Both the position numbers and the translations under genes were made by a program. The notes beneath the pieces are model-generated. The model worked only from the letters and a program-made list of their open reading frames with translations, was not told where the DNA came from and made no database searches. Shown here piece by piece: positions 33,007 to 41,460 of a DNA stretch of 64,000 bases. This stretch comes from Suicoccus acidiformans. GTDB lineage: Bacteria; Bacillota; Bacilli; Lactobacillales; Aerococcaceae. The DNA is taken from the NCBI RefSeq assembly GCF_003546865.1, contig NZ_CP023434.1:2046001-2110000 (forward strand), read 5' to 3'. Each line of letters opens with the position of its first letter. Within the stretch, counting starts at the first letter, position 1.

Positions 33007-33678
33007 GTGGTTTCGTTGAATGAGCTAATTGATTCGCTAAAGTCTCATTACCCAGAGATTGGATATGGTTTCCATAGCTTAACCACTGATGCTCAGACTT
33101 GGGAGAGTGTATGCCAAAAAGATTCGTATTTTTCAGATCTTAGGTATTACGATGATATTTTAGAGTTTGGTCATGCTATATCTCTAGATTTGGAAATCTC
33201 AGCTGTTGATGTAGCAATGTTCTTCCTGTCGTTCGACTCATATACTCAACTACAGATTCAAACGATGGTCTATCTAGCCTATGCTGACTACCTCAAATTG
33301 ACTGGCAAAGAGCTATTTAGAGAAGAAATTGAAGCGTGGGAGTATGGGCCGGTTATAAGGTCAGTTTATGATATTTTTGAAAAATATGGTTCTGATAAAA
33401 TTACAGATGGCGAAATCATCGAACAAGAATACCGAAAGAGAACCAGTGGCCCAGTCCAAGCTTTTGCTCGTATGAGACGAGTGAGAGACTCAAAAAATAT
33501 TTTGTCAGTCTTAACGAACATCCAAACAAACTTTAAAAAGTTATCTGGAGAAAAGTTGATAAATTTAACGCATCAATCGAACTTGCCATGGGAGCATGCA
33601 TATGAGTCTGAGGCAAATAACGTTATCACTAATGAACTGATTTTAAAGTATCATGATAAAGATAAGTTGGCAATTTAG
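33007..33678 (+). CDS. Panacea (DUF4065, SocA-like) domain protein
   Basis: A 223-residue protein with a GTG start after AAGGTAAGTAA. Residues 1-60 are an unclassified extension. Residues about 65-200 carry the Panacea/DUF4065 signature: VDVAMFFLSF, LQIQTMVYLAYADYL, EEIEAWEYGPVIRSVYDIFEKYG and INLTHQSNLPWEHAY. Panacea domains are known as versatile antitoxins (PanA) that neutralise very different toxins, and as SocA-like proteolysis adaptors. No toxin-like gene lies beside it; a 27-residue frame at 32921-33004 is the only candidate upstream. A terminator follows. Confidence 0.8.
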   Translation: MVSLNELIDSLKSHYPEIGYGFHSLTTDAQTWESVCQKDSYFSDLRYYDDILEFGHAISLDLEISAVDVAMFFLSFDSYTQLQIQTMVYLAYADYLKLTGKELFREEIEAWEYGPVIRSVYDIFEKYGSDKITDGEIIEQEYRKRTSGPVQAFARMRRVRDSKNILSVLTNIQTNFKKLSGEKLINLTHQSNLPWEHAYESEANNVITNELILKYHDKDKLAI

Positions 33679-33695
33679 TATTGATAAAAATCTAT

Positions 33696-33733
33696 AACCT
33701 CACATGTTGTCTTGGGAACAATGTGAGGTTTTT
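33696..33733 (+). terminator. Terminator after the Panacea gene
   Basis: AACCTCACAT and ATGTGAGGTT form a perfect stem followed by TTTT. Confidence 0.85.
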
Positions 33734-33801
33734 GATTTTGTAAAATTTAAATATCTACTATTTCTGAAAGAGAGTCATTTTTTAACGTGACTTCCAGAGC
33801 G

Positions 33802-33847
33802 AAAAGTCAAATGAGTGTTGATACACCAACGCTCGTTTGACTTTTTA
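33802..33847. terminator. Long bidirectional hairpin
   Basis: AAAAGTCAAATGAGTGTTG and CAACGCTCGTTTGACTTTTT pair almost completely. The core resembles the hairpin at 32189-32230. Confidence 0.7.
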
Positions 33848-33922
33848 TTTTTAGTGCCTGAGGGTACATTTACTCCGGTAATATTAAATCTATTATTTCT
33901 TGTTGTTTTTCGTTTGGCTCTG

Positions 33923-34310
33923 TTATTTGCCTACTTCATAACCATCAAAATCAACCTTATTAATCCTAATAGCCTTCAAGTTTTCCAACACATCTTCAAG
34001 CGTTGTTTCCAAGCCAGAGCCACTTGTATTTTTCTTCCATAAGGGCTGTAACCTTTGTAACATGTGCCATTCTAGATATTAAGCTAAGAAACAGATAAAA
34101 ACATGCGCTTCGATTCTATCGTCTTTTCTGTGATAAATTGGTCTAACTTGTAATGTTGGGCCTTTCAATGTTCTAAAAGCTGATTCAACTTTACTTAGAT
34201 TACGGTACGAATCAACTACTTTTTCAACCGTCATATCTTCTTTATTCACATCACTTACTATGACATATACCCCATCTAAAGCTTCTTTAGCAAAATAGTC
34301 ATTAACGACT
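33923..34310 (-). pseudogene. IS1634-family transposase, C-terminal remnant
   Basis: The minus strand encodes LDGVYVIVSDVNKEDMTVEK, SYRNLSKVESAFRTLKGPTL and VRPIYHRKDDRIEAHVFICF, the conserved C-terminal core of IS1634/IS4-group transposases. After HVFICFLA a frameshift leads to SGLETTLEDVLENLKAIRIN and a stop at 33923, the family's usual ending. The upstream catalytic part is missing and replaced by another transposase. An N-terminal fragment of the same family lies at 60804-60992. Confidence 0.75.
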
Positions 34311-34950
34311 TCATCTGGACTTTTAAAATTCAGCACTTTACGATAAGTATTGTTATAACTCGTGTTGTATCTAGCCAAAGCTTTCCGAAGTTCTTCCTCA
34401 CTTGAAAAACGACGTCTTGAATAAAATCTTTCTTCATCTTCTCTGTGACTTCTTTCCACCAAGCCATTTTGCCAAGGACTGTAGGGTGCTGTTGTTTTAT
34501 AGCTAATCCCAAGAAATTCTAAAACCCTTTGAAGCCTCGACTTCTTATCTGTTTCATAAGAGTCGTTTGTAAATTCTTTTCCATTATCTGTCTGAATTTT
34601 GTCTATCTTAAAGCCCATTCTTTTCTCTAAATCTATAAGAAATTCAGATGTTGTATAAGTGCTATTTTCATTCATCAAATCAAGAACTTTAGTTCTTGAA
34701 TAAGCATCTATAGCTGTGATTTGATAGTATCGTTTATGGTTACTGGCAAAACCTATAGAATGAATAGGAACGTACTTCACATCGATTTGAACTAATTCTC
34801 CTGGATAAGAATAGTTGGGTTTATCTTTTTTCTTGATTCGCCTTTTTTTCTTTTTAGAAGGAGGTTTTAAGTTCATTTTCCGTATTTGACGACACATAGA
34901 ATCATAGCTTCTAGTATAGCCCTTATCCCTACATCTACGATAGACGTGGG
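34079..34950 (-). pseudogene. Chimeric transposase: IS3/IS481-type integrase core fused to IS1634 tail
   Basis: The upstream two-thirds are an rve (integrase) core: GELVQIDVKYVPI (first Asp), IQTDNGKEFTND (second Asp) and SPWQNGLVERSHREDEERFY (Glu), ending at the family's usual LNFKSPDEVVNDYF. The frame then continues without a stop into the IS1634 C-terminus (ALDGVYVIVSD onward). The 5' end is also lost: the frame opens inside HVYRRCRDKGYTRSYDSM next to a dehydrogenase fragment. The fusion arose by element-into-element insertion or deletion. Confidence 0.8.
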
Positions 34951-34956
34951 CTAATC

Positions 34957-35409
34957 CTCGATGCCCAAGAAGCTAAAGATACTTGGACCGTTCGGGACAA
35001 CATTCTTAACGGCATCGTTGATGCCGCTGAATAGAAGATGTATGACCCAGTGGTACCGGCCAATTACTTTACCCCACTCGTGGCCAAAGCCAAGGAAATC
35101 GGTAGAGAATTAGACATTGAAACCGCCTTCTTCGGTCATGCCGGGGATGGTAACATTCATATCTGTGTCATAAGAGAAGATCAAAGTGATGAAGAATGGG
35201 AGCAAGCGAAGGCGGATTATGAAGCCCGTATTTACCCATTAATTTCTGATCTTGGAGGTTTGCCTTCTGCTGAGTACGGGATCGGTTTAGAGAAGAAGGA
35301 GCATTTGGGTGACTTCTTCAGCGAAGACGATATTGATGTCTTCCGCGCTATTAAACGAGCCCTTGACCCGAACAATACGCTCAATCCAGGCAAGATTTTT
35401 GATCTATAA
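34957..35409 (+). pseudogene. FAD-linked oxidase (GlcD/D-lactate dehydrogenase type), C-terminal fragment
   Basis: The frame reads LDAQEAKDTWTVRDNILNGI, an in-frame TAG at 35035, then KMYDPVVPANYFTPLVAKAK, ETAFFGHAGDGNIHICVIRE and ALDPNNTLNPGKIFDL. The motif FGHAGDGN.H and the ending LDP.NTLNPGK are typical of FAD-binding oxidase C-terminal domains in GlcD-like 2-hydroxyacid oxidases. The FAD-binding half is missing, cut off by the chimeric transposase. The 123-residue frame after the stop has an ATG but no ribosome site. Confidence 0.85.
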
Positions 35410-35458
35410 TTCTAAGTATTAATCTCCTAATCAAAGGCTTTTCCCAAGCCATAGAAAT

Positions 35459-35505
35459 AGTGGAGCCGATCAAGCGTAACAACTTGACCGGCTCCACTTT
35501 TCTTT
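35459..35505. terminator. Terminator between dehydrogenase fragment and PepSY gene
   Basis: AGTGGAGCCGATCAAG and CTTGACCGGCTCCACT form a strong stem followed by TTTTC. Confidence 0.8.
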
Positions 35506-35519
35506 ACTGGGTTGGTAGC

Positions 35520-35981
35520 TTATTTCACCTTATATTCAACGACCGTCCCATCTTGGGCATCCACCTTCACCTCGTAGAAAGCTCCGCCCCGCTGATCGGC
35601 AATTTCCACCTTCCAGACTGTCCGCTCTTTCTTTCGATCGAGCTCCCATTGGTAAGGATTGTCCACCGGGACTTGCTTTAAGGCAATCTCGGTAATCTCT
35701 GAGAGGGGCAATAAGTTAGTCGTATTCAGGGCCCGTCTCGCCAGACGACTCGGCTCCTTCTGTTTCGGCTTCATCGGACGACTCCGCTCTTTGAGCACCT
35801 CTTCCGTGGCAGCATTGAATTCATAAATATGTCTTTCCTGGCCATCATTTCCAACCATCTCATACTTCAAAAAAGGTCCCTCGTGTTCGATTTGCAACTT
35901 AGTCAATTGATCCTTGGGATATAGGGCAGAATATTTAGCCAAAGCTTCTTGAACTGGAATAATACCTAATTTCGCTTCCAT
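35520..35981 (-). CDS. PepSY-domain protein
   Basis: A 153-residue protein with two PepSY-like halves. The C-terminal one is clear: SEITEIALKQVPVDNPYQWE, then VWKVEIADQRGGAFYEVKVD and AQDGTVVEYKVK. The N-terminal one (IPVQEALAKYSALYPKDQLT, YEFNAATEEVL) is more diverged. PepSY domains often inhibit peptidases or regulate envelope functions. There is no signal peptide, unusual for the family, so the gene may be 5'-modified. AAAGGAGGGAT precedes the ATG. Confidence 0.75.
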   Translation of the reverse strand: MEAKLGIIPVQEALAKYSALYPKDQLTKLQIEHEGPFLKYEMVGNDGQERHIYEFNAATEEVLKERSRPMKPKQKEPSRLARRALNTTNLLPLSEITEIALKQVPVDNPYQWELDRKKERTVWKVEIADQRGGAFYEVKVDAQDGTVVEYKVK

Positions 35982-36111
35982 AGCAATCCCTCCTTTCCTT
36001 TCTATAATTATAACATAAATTGGTAGGGCTTACAATCATTATATCACTAAATAGATAGTTAAATATCACAATGTTAATAGCAATAAAAGCTTTAGTGTAG
36101 CCTTTTCTAAT

Positions 36112-36613
36112 TTAATAATTATATTTACTTAAATCTATTACTAAAGTCTCAGGAAAGGTCATCCCCATCAAAAAAATCGAAGAAAGCTTGACGCTTTCTC
36201 CGATGTCTATTCTTTCTATTGTGAACATATTATAGGCAGCAACCCAGCGATATAAAGTCTTAACCTCGGTACCGCTCGCCCCTTGAGGGAAGTAGTCGTA
36301 AGCTGCATCCGCATAGGACGGTCCCGCAATATCCAAATGCAACCAAGGCAAGCCCTCAGCGAAATGCTCTAAGAAGGCCCGCTGTAATGGCTCCCCCGCC
36401 ACCTTTCGGTGCATTATTCAAATCGCCAAAGCTTCCCTTAATTTGTTGATAATGGCTTGGGAAGGCATAAAGTCTTTGCGTTGGTTCAGCTCCTTGCTGG
36501 CTCGCCGTTAGGATTTGCTCAGCCAGTTCATCATTATTAGACATTAAGGCGGTCACCTTAGGCCCTAAAGCCACAATCGCAGCCCCAGTCAGAGTGGCCA
36601 AATCCACTCTCAC
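36112..36613 (-). pseudogene. M17 leucyl aminopeptidase, C-terminal fragment with frameshift
   Basis: VDLATLTGAAIVALGPKVTA and GGGGAITAGLL lie in one frame, and FLEHFAEGLPWLHLDIAGPS plus GASGTEVKTLYRWV in another. These are the C-terminal metal-binding/catalytic region of M17 aminopeptidases. One extra G in the ACAGCGGGCC stretch near 36386 causes the shift. The N-terminal two-thirds, including other metal ligands, are absent, and the C-terminus runs on past the normal end. Confidence 0.8.
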
Positions 36614-37254
36614 ATTTTTTGATCCGTATCACTGTTGAAAAGTTGCCATAGAGCGGTTACCATCTCCACTTGCTCGAAGTTGCCCGATGTCGAAAAGCAA
36701 CTAATGCAGGACACTGAATATTGCGTTAATTAAATGTTCAAATTTATATTATAACACAGGTGCTGATTTTTGCGTTTTTTTAGCTAATTAATTTCAAATC
36801 AAACATGTATTTTAAGAGAATTTCACGCTAAAACCCAAAAACAAGATTCTCAGACACAACCCCCAGTATCCAAGAATCTTGCTGATAAGCTATTTATCTA
36901 CTTGTCTTTTCAATCTATACAATACACTCAGCCGCCGAATCCTGCCAATCACTTCCTCATTACACGGCTACCTTTCGCATCACGTACTGTATCCCTCTTC
37001 GTTGTCACCCCATGACCTACAACATGGTCATTCTTGGGAATTTCGTGTATGAGCAGGACATCTGCTTCTTCAGTCACTACTGCTCTTTCACAAGCAATGA
37101 TACAGTCTCCTCATGGCTTGAGTGGTCAGTATGGGTAACTTTTGAAATTTTAGAGGAGTCTCGTATGTGGGAATATTCCACTAATTGATTAGTTATAAGC
37201 CACTCTAGATATCTTTATAGTTTCCATGCATACAAATTTTATTTCTGCAAGTCC
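36614..37254. other. Region of remnants without an intact gene
   Basis: An inverted repeat CAAGATTCT / AGAATCTTG spans 36842-36881. The stretch 36955-37130 is a degenerate copy of the sequence downstream of rhuM. Nothing else is recognised. Confidence 0.5.
36955..37130 (-). repeat. Degenerate repeat related to 17620-17800, with an rlmD-like 3' scar
   Basis: Shares CATGACCTACAACATGG, GTATCCCT and CTTTCGCATCACGTACTGT with the rhuM-flanking copy. At its right end the minus strand encodes DHSSHEETVSLLVKEQ then a stop, similar to VKNIEAVSLLVREQ at 17745 and to SHVEALVLMTR at 58874. It probably derives from the end of an integrated element. Confidence 0.5.
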
Positions 37255-37288
37255 TTGGATTAATAGAACTTTCTGTTAAAATATAAGT

Positions 37289-37328
37289 AAGGAACAAGCC
37301 CTTGCCATACGTGGCGGGGCGTTTTTTT
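37289..37328 (+). ncRNA. Short leader RNA with terminator before the Abi_2 pseudogene
   Basis: A promoter (TTGGAT 37255-37260, 16-bp spacer, TAAAAT 37277-37282) predicts a start near 37289. The RNA folds GCCCUUGCCA with UGGCGGGGC (37298-37320) and ends in seven U. Only 13 bases separate it from the ATG at 37342, with GAGGTG in between. Full-length transcription of the gene would require readthrough. Confidence 0.6.
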
Positions 37329-37341
37329 ATGAGGTGTATAT

Positions 37342-38285
37342 ATGAGTACACCATTTAAAACTTTTGATGAACAAATTGAAATACTCTCAACCAGAGGTTT
37401 AGACATTAATAATCCAGAATTTGCCAAAACTATTTTATCACAAGTAAATTATTATAACCTCATCAATGGCTATAAAGCTCCATTTTTAGATAATACATCT
37501 TCTAATGAGGAAGAAGATGCATATAAAGCTGGTAGTAGTTTTGAAGAAATTTATGCCCTTCATGAAATGGATCGTGAACTTAAAGAAGTTATTTTTTCTT
37601 CTTTGCTCCGTTTTGAAAAACTTTTAAAAACATCCTGTGCTTATCATTTTTCAGATCTACATAGAGATGGACTATATCCTTACTTACAAATTGATAATTA
37701 TTCTGCATCAAAGCATCAACTAAATTATGTTTTGAAAAATATAGGACATTATCCAATGCCATAAATAGAGAAAATAAAAATTCAAATGGCAAGAAACCTA
37801 TTAGGCATTATATAAAAAAGCATGATCATATTCCTCTTTGGGTGCGAGTAAATTTCCTCACTTTAGGAAATATATCTTATTTTTATAACTCCCTAGATGA
37901 ATCTCTTCAAAATAAAATTGCTAGAGATTTTGGTCAGAGATATAAAGATAGTTACCAGTCTTAAGAAAAAATTAGTAAGACTGAACTTATAGACATAATT
38001 AAAATCTGTAATTTTTTCAGAAATGTTTGCGCCCATGATGAAGTCATGTATTCTTTCTCATTGAATAAAGCTGGCCAAACCGTTATATTTGAAAAGTTTT
38101 TTGATGAGAATTATACTGGCAAAAATTTACATGATTTAATATTAGTCCTTAAACTAGTTATTCCCGAAAAAGAATACCAATCTTTAATCTCGTCAATAAG
38201 TTCGATCAAAAATAAATACGAGAATAAATTTACTAGTGTCTCAATTGATGGCATATTTGAAATTTCAGGATTTCCTAATAAGTAG
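37342..38285 (+). pseudogene. Abi_2 (AbiD/AbiF-type) HEPN protein gene, frameshifted
   Basis: The frames together encode a complete Abi_2 protein of about 314 residues. The start is FKTFDEQIEILSTRGLDINN and the middle FEKLLKTSCAYHFSDLHRDG. The later parts are HIPLWVRVNFLTLGNISYFY and the HEPN ribonuclease motif FFRNVCAHDEVMYSF (R-x4-H). The first break is loss of one A in a five-A run near 37735-37739, and the second is a TAA at 37962-37964. Abi_2 proteins abort phage infection, probably by RNA cleavage. The preceding short RNA is kept although the protein is broken. Confidence 0.85.
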
Positions 38286-38388
38286 TAATTAACTTAGCTG
38301 CTTATTTTTTTATTTGATCACGATTATCCTCAATTGCTTATGATAATATTATACCAATTATATTAAGTCTATTAAGTAAAATCAAAAA

Positions 38389-38428
38389 ACCCGACTTGGT
38401 CCGCTTTATACTAAAAGGCGTGTCGGGT
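38389..38428. terminator. Terminator-like hairpin
   Basis: ACCCGAC and GTCGGGT with a further CGC/GCG pairing inside. It lies between the Abi_2 pseudogene and the small membrane protein, and an A-tract precedes it, so it best serves the minus strand. Confidence 0.6.
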
Positions 38429-38568
38429 ACTGTTAAATATTATAATACACATTTATATCTATTTTTCAAATCTTCTATTTCTCATATAAATTTTCCAAAC
38501 TAATTATATATAATTAGTTCTCTATTTCGACTTGCTCAAAAATTAATAGACAGACAAAGGGGGAGGTA

Positions 38569-38790
38569 TTATTTAATGATTATCACACAGATCCCAATTA
38601 AAATAAGGATAATGCCAATGATAAGTTCTACCAATCCTACCTTTTTAGCATAGTATTCTGTCTTTCTTCCAGATTTATAATCCGCCTCAAAACCGTTAAT
38701 CAAATTATATTTTTCTTTAAAATAGATCAAATATCCAAATGTAGTAAAAGCGACTCCCACTACTATAAGTATTATCTTTAGTAAATTCAT
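38569..38790 (-). CDS. DUF3784-like small membrane protein
   Basis: A 73-residue protein with two membrane helices (about 4-24 and 50-72) around a polar loop, YFKEKYNLINGFEADYKSGRK. The 'F..KYNLI.GF' loop is typical of DUF3784 proteins, whose function is unknown. GAGAGAGG precedes the start. It stands alone between defence-gene remnants. Confidence 0.7.
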   Translation of the reverse strand: MNLLKIILIVVGVAFTTFGYLIYFKEKYNLINGFEADYKSGRKTEYYAKKVGLVELIIGIILILIGICVIIIK

Positions 38791-38939
38791 TAAGTACCTC
38801 TCTCAAACTTCCTATGTTAATAAATCTTCTTATCATTTCTCAAAAATCAAATTGTAATTTACTTATATTTTGAAGATCCTTATTTTTCCCTATTTATATC
38901 CATAAAAATTTTACTGATTATTAGCTATATTGTATATTA

Positions 38940-39766
38940 CGCGCCAATAGACCACCCAATTCGCCCTAAGAGGTCAATTGATAGCCAATTGAGACCAGGT
39001 AGAACAACCACCCACCAAAATTAGGAGTGGTTGCATAATATTAACAATCAATTAAATGATGGGCTGGTTGAACTTTTCGCGCATATTTGTATTGCCTGTA
39101 TTGAACCAGACGGCATTATGAGCAATTCGATCCATTATCGCATCTGCATGGACACCACCTCCCAATCTTTGGTGCCAATCCCCCTTTCGAAACTGTGTAC
39201 AAAAGATGGTAGAATGTTCGTCGTGGCGACGTTCCATGATTTCAAAAAGAAATTTCAAATCGTCTTCAAGAATATCATCTAATAACCATTCATCGATAAT
39301 CAACAAGTCATAGTTTGAGTATCTGGTCATTAAGTTCTTGAGGCCATTGTTCTTAAGCCTTGCCTCATCTTTTTGAATGAATAAATCTGGCAATCTAACA
39401 TAGAAGGTCCTAAATCCTTGCTTACAGGCTTCAATCCCTGTAACTTATTTTACGCTCTACCGCTCGATTAAAGACCTCTCAAACAGAATTACGACTCGTC
39501 CCTAACATCTTAGCAATTTGATTACGTGACAGACCCCGATCGCGATATTCCATAATCATTTTGACAGGTGTTTTTCTTACCATATCAACGCCTCCTTGTA
39601 AAAAATTTGAAAGTGATAACTTTCACTTCAATATACAAGACCCTGGTCTCAAAGGCGAATTGTATGGTCTCAAGAGCGAATTCGCCTTTGAGACCAGGGG
39701 GTCTGAAGCCGTGAATTGGGGTGGTCTGAATTGGCTATCGATTGATCTGATCGCGCGAAATATTCA
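38940..39766 (-). mobile_element. IS21-family deletion derivative keeping both ends
   Basis: Related terminal repeats face each other: 38945-39000 and 39705-39765 share GGTCT(C/G)AATTGGCTATC and GAATTGGG(G)TGGTCT in inverted orientation. Inside, the start of an IstA-like transposase (MVRKTPVKMIMEYRDRGLSR, minus from 39583, stop after TSRNSV) runs into the C-terminal half of an IstB ATPase (39052-39440, NYDLLIIDEWLLDD, ending REKFNQPII). The 2.4-kb element has been reduced to 0.8 kb. A 21-bp perfect inverted repeat at 39641-39661 / 39679-39699 lies next to the transposase start. Confidence 0.75.
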
Positions 39767-39976
39767 GTCTTCTCCGCATAAGCGTAAACTTTCTTTATTA
39801 ACCGCTTTTAAAGATAAAAGCCCAGTATAATGATATCTATCTTCATGAAGATTTAATAAATCCTCCCAAAAATCTACTAGTTGTTCTTTCTTCCATGCAT
39901 ATCCTCTTTGATAATCTGGTATTCTAAATAGTCTATTTTGAAATAGTGTTGATAAAGAAATTAATTCATTTGACAT
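39764..39976 (-). pseudogene. DUF262 (GmrSD/ParB-like nuclease) protein, N-terminal fragment
   Basis: Seventy residues starting MSNELISLSTLFQNRLFRIP and continuing DYQRGYAWKKEQLVDFWEDL match the DUF262 N-terminus, whose (I/V)P.YQR(G/P)Y.W motif is diagnostic. The rest has been removed by the IS21-type element, whose end coincides with the loss of similarity near 39764. DUF262 proteins include the type IV restriction enzyme GmrSD. It lies 26 bases after the GIY-YIG gene, so the two likely formed one defence operon. Confidence 0.8.
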
Positions 39977-40002
39977 TTAGGCACTTCCTCCTTCCAGAGA
40001 CA

Positions 40003-40887
40003 TTAATCTTCCTTGCTTTCTATCTCTTTTAAAGTTCTTCCCTTTTTATCTAACCACATAATCATGCCATTAGCACTGGCATATGTTACAAAACCTGCTG
40101 CTGCAGAAGGGCTTGTAAAAAGTATATCCTCTTGAAGCACGCCACTTTTTATCCTATCACTATATCGCTCTCTCAGTTTATTAATAGTCTCCGGGCAAAT
40201 TTTAGTAGGATTAATAGAAACTAACGCACCTTTGTAAACAACAAAGCCTTCATTAGTTCTTCGGCCTTTGGCTTCAGCTTTAGAAGTTTTCAAAAATAAT
40301 ACAGGCTCATCATCAATTTCTACTTCCTTAATTTCTTTATTAGTTGGCTTTTCTTCAAGGGATTCAAATACTCTATGACCGAATGTCCCCATAACTATTT
40401 CAGCATACTCTATAAACTCCTCCAACTCACTTTCTTTTTCTTCAGTTACATTACCTGACGTTGGATCGCTATTGTTTTTAACACTATATCTTCTTGCGTT
40501 TTTAGCTAAATTAAAAAATCTATTTTCTAAATAGCTTATTTCAGTTGGCCCAAAAGAATTGTTTGAAGTAGTAAAAACAACTGCTTCTGTCCAATAGTCT
40601 TTGCTATCATCTCTTTTATGCTCCTGCAGACGATAAAGTAAGCCCTCACCATTTTTTCTTGCTCCTGCTTGACCAATGTAGACAATATTTTCTCCCGTTT
40701 CATCAGATGTCCCAAATAAAAAGTAAACGCCACTTTGCTTAAGATCTTCCCGCTCTTTACATTTATCAAGTTCTGTTCTAGGTATTTTATAAGCAACACC
40801 CGTCCAATTTGCAAGTGTACATTTTATCCGCCCAACTGCTGTACCGTCCATTAGAAATAAATTTATACTTTTCCCACGCACTTGCAT
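40003..40887 (-). CDS. GIY-YIG nuclease domain protein with DUF4357
   Basis: About 294 residues, starting at MQVRGKSINLF, which GAGGTG precedes. The GIY-YIG domain is at roughly 45-150: SGVYFLFGTSDETGEN, then VYIGQAG, a conserved Arg in LLYRLQEHK and the catalytic Glu in YLENRFFNLA. DUF4357 occupies the C-terminus (FVVYKGALVSINPTKICPET, LFTSPSAAAGFVTYASANG). Proteins of this build recur beside restriction genes. Here it sits between a DUF262 fragment and an HsdS-like tail. Nuclease action on foreign DNA is likely but unproven. Confidence 0.85.
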   Translation of the reverse strand: MQVRGKSINLFLMDGTAVGRIKCTLANWTGVAYKIPRTELDKCKEREDLKQSGVYFLFGTSDETGENIVYIGQAGARKNGEGLLYRLQEHKRDDSKDYWTEAVVFTTSNNSFGPTEISYLENRFFNLAKNARRYSVKNNSDPTSGNVTEEKESELEEFIEYAEIVMGTFGHRVFESLEEKPTNKEIKEVEIDDEPVLFLKTSKAEAKGRRTNEGFVVYKGALVSINPTKICPETINKLRERYSDRIKSGVLQEDILFTSPSAAAGFVTYASANGMIMWLDKKGRTLKEIESKED

Positions 40888-40897
40888 TAAAACACCT

Positions 40898-41104
40898 CTA
40901 TTCTTTTCTTTTATTAAGAAACTCAATCGTTTTTTCTTCACCAAATTCTATCGCCATCTCAACTGCTTTTTTAGATTTTTGAATTAGCTTTCTTGGTTTT
41001 TCTCTGGCTATATTAATTTCATCAATCTTTCTCTTTATTTTATTTTGCTTTACATTATCTATAATTGGTATAACTATGGTGGATTCTATAATCACCTTAA
41101 CCAC
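40898..41104 (-). pseudogene. HsdS C-terminal fragment
   Basis: About 68 residues, VIPIIDNVKQNKIKRKIDEI, then LIQKSKKAVEMAIEFGEEKT. They resemble the last conserved helix of type I specificity subunits (IP.I..Q..I...V....) and its downstream coil. No target-recognition domain remains. It could be a relic of a second restriction locus that included the GIY-YIG and DUF262 genes. Confidence 0.45.
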
Positions 41105-41244
41105 CCAAAAGTCATCCTATCAACTCAACCCTACCTTTACTGAAAACTGCGCTTCATTTTCAGCAGAATAAAAATAAGATTCCCCTGCTTGGATATTCTC
41201 CAAAACAACTGGAAAACCTTATTATATCAATACTTCAACAGTTC

Positions 41245-41310
41245 TTATTCATCCACCCTAGACATCAATGCTACCAACTCCACATGTGTCGGCTGATAGC
41301 TATAAATTGC
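41245..41310 (-). pseudogene. Possible rlmD/rumA-type 3'-end scar
   Basis: The minus strand reads IYSYQPTHVELVALMSRVDE then TAA. The 'HVE.V.LMSR' ending is that of 23S rRNA uracil methyltransferases (RlmD/RumA), whose 3' end is a known integration site of streptococcal mobile elements. Only the tail exists here. Confidence 0.4.
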
Positions 41311-41370
41311 TTTTAGTGTGGGGGTTATGTGGTTTGACTAACTTTAATGATTATCATCAAGCTAGTGTCA

Positions 41371-41460
41371 AGTTACTCCGAACTACTCTGAACTACTCCG
41401 AACTACTCCGAACTACTCCGAACTACTCCGAAATAGTCTGAATTACTCCTAACCATTCTG
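41371..41460. repeat. Nine tandem 10-bp repeats next to the AlbA_2 gene
   Basis: Consensus AACTACTCCG repeated nine times; four consecutive units (41391-41430) are exact and the flanking ones carry one to four changes. The array ends two bases from the stop codon of the minus-strand gene at 41463. A ten-base period puts each unit on the same face of the helix. Confidence 0.9.

Noticed and set aside
34079..34897. Single 272-residue transposase of one family
   Set aside because: The N-terminal two-thirds and the last 65 residues belong to different transposase families, so it is a chimera.
38944..39000. tRNA-like inverted pieces near the IS21 remnant
   Set aside because: They pair with the opposite end of the IS21 remnant and cannot form a cloverleaf with a T-loop.
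41371..41460. Short regular repeats considered as a CRISPR array
   Set aside because: Units are 10 bp and contiguous without spacers, and no cas genes are present.
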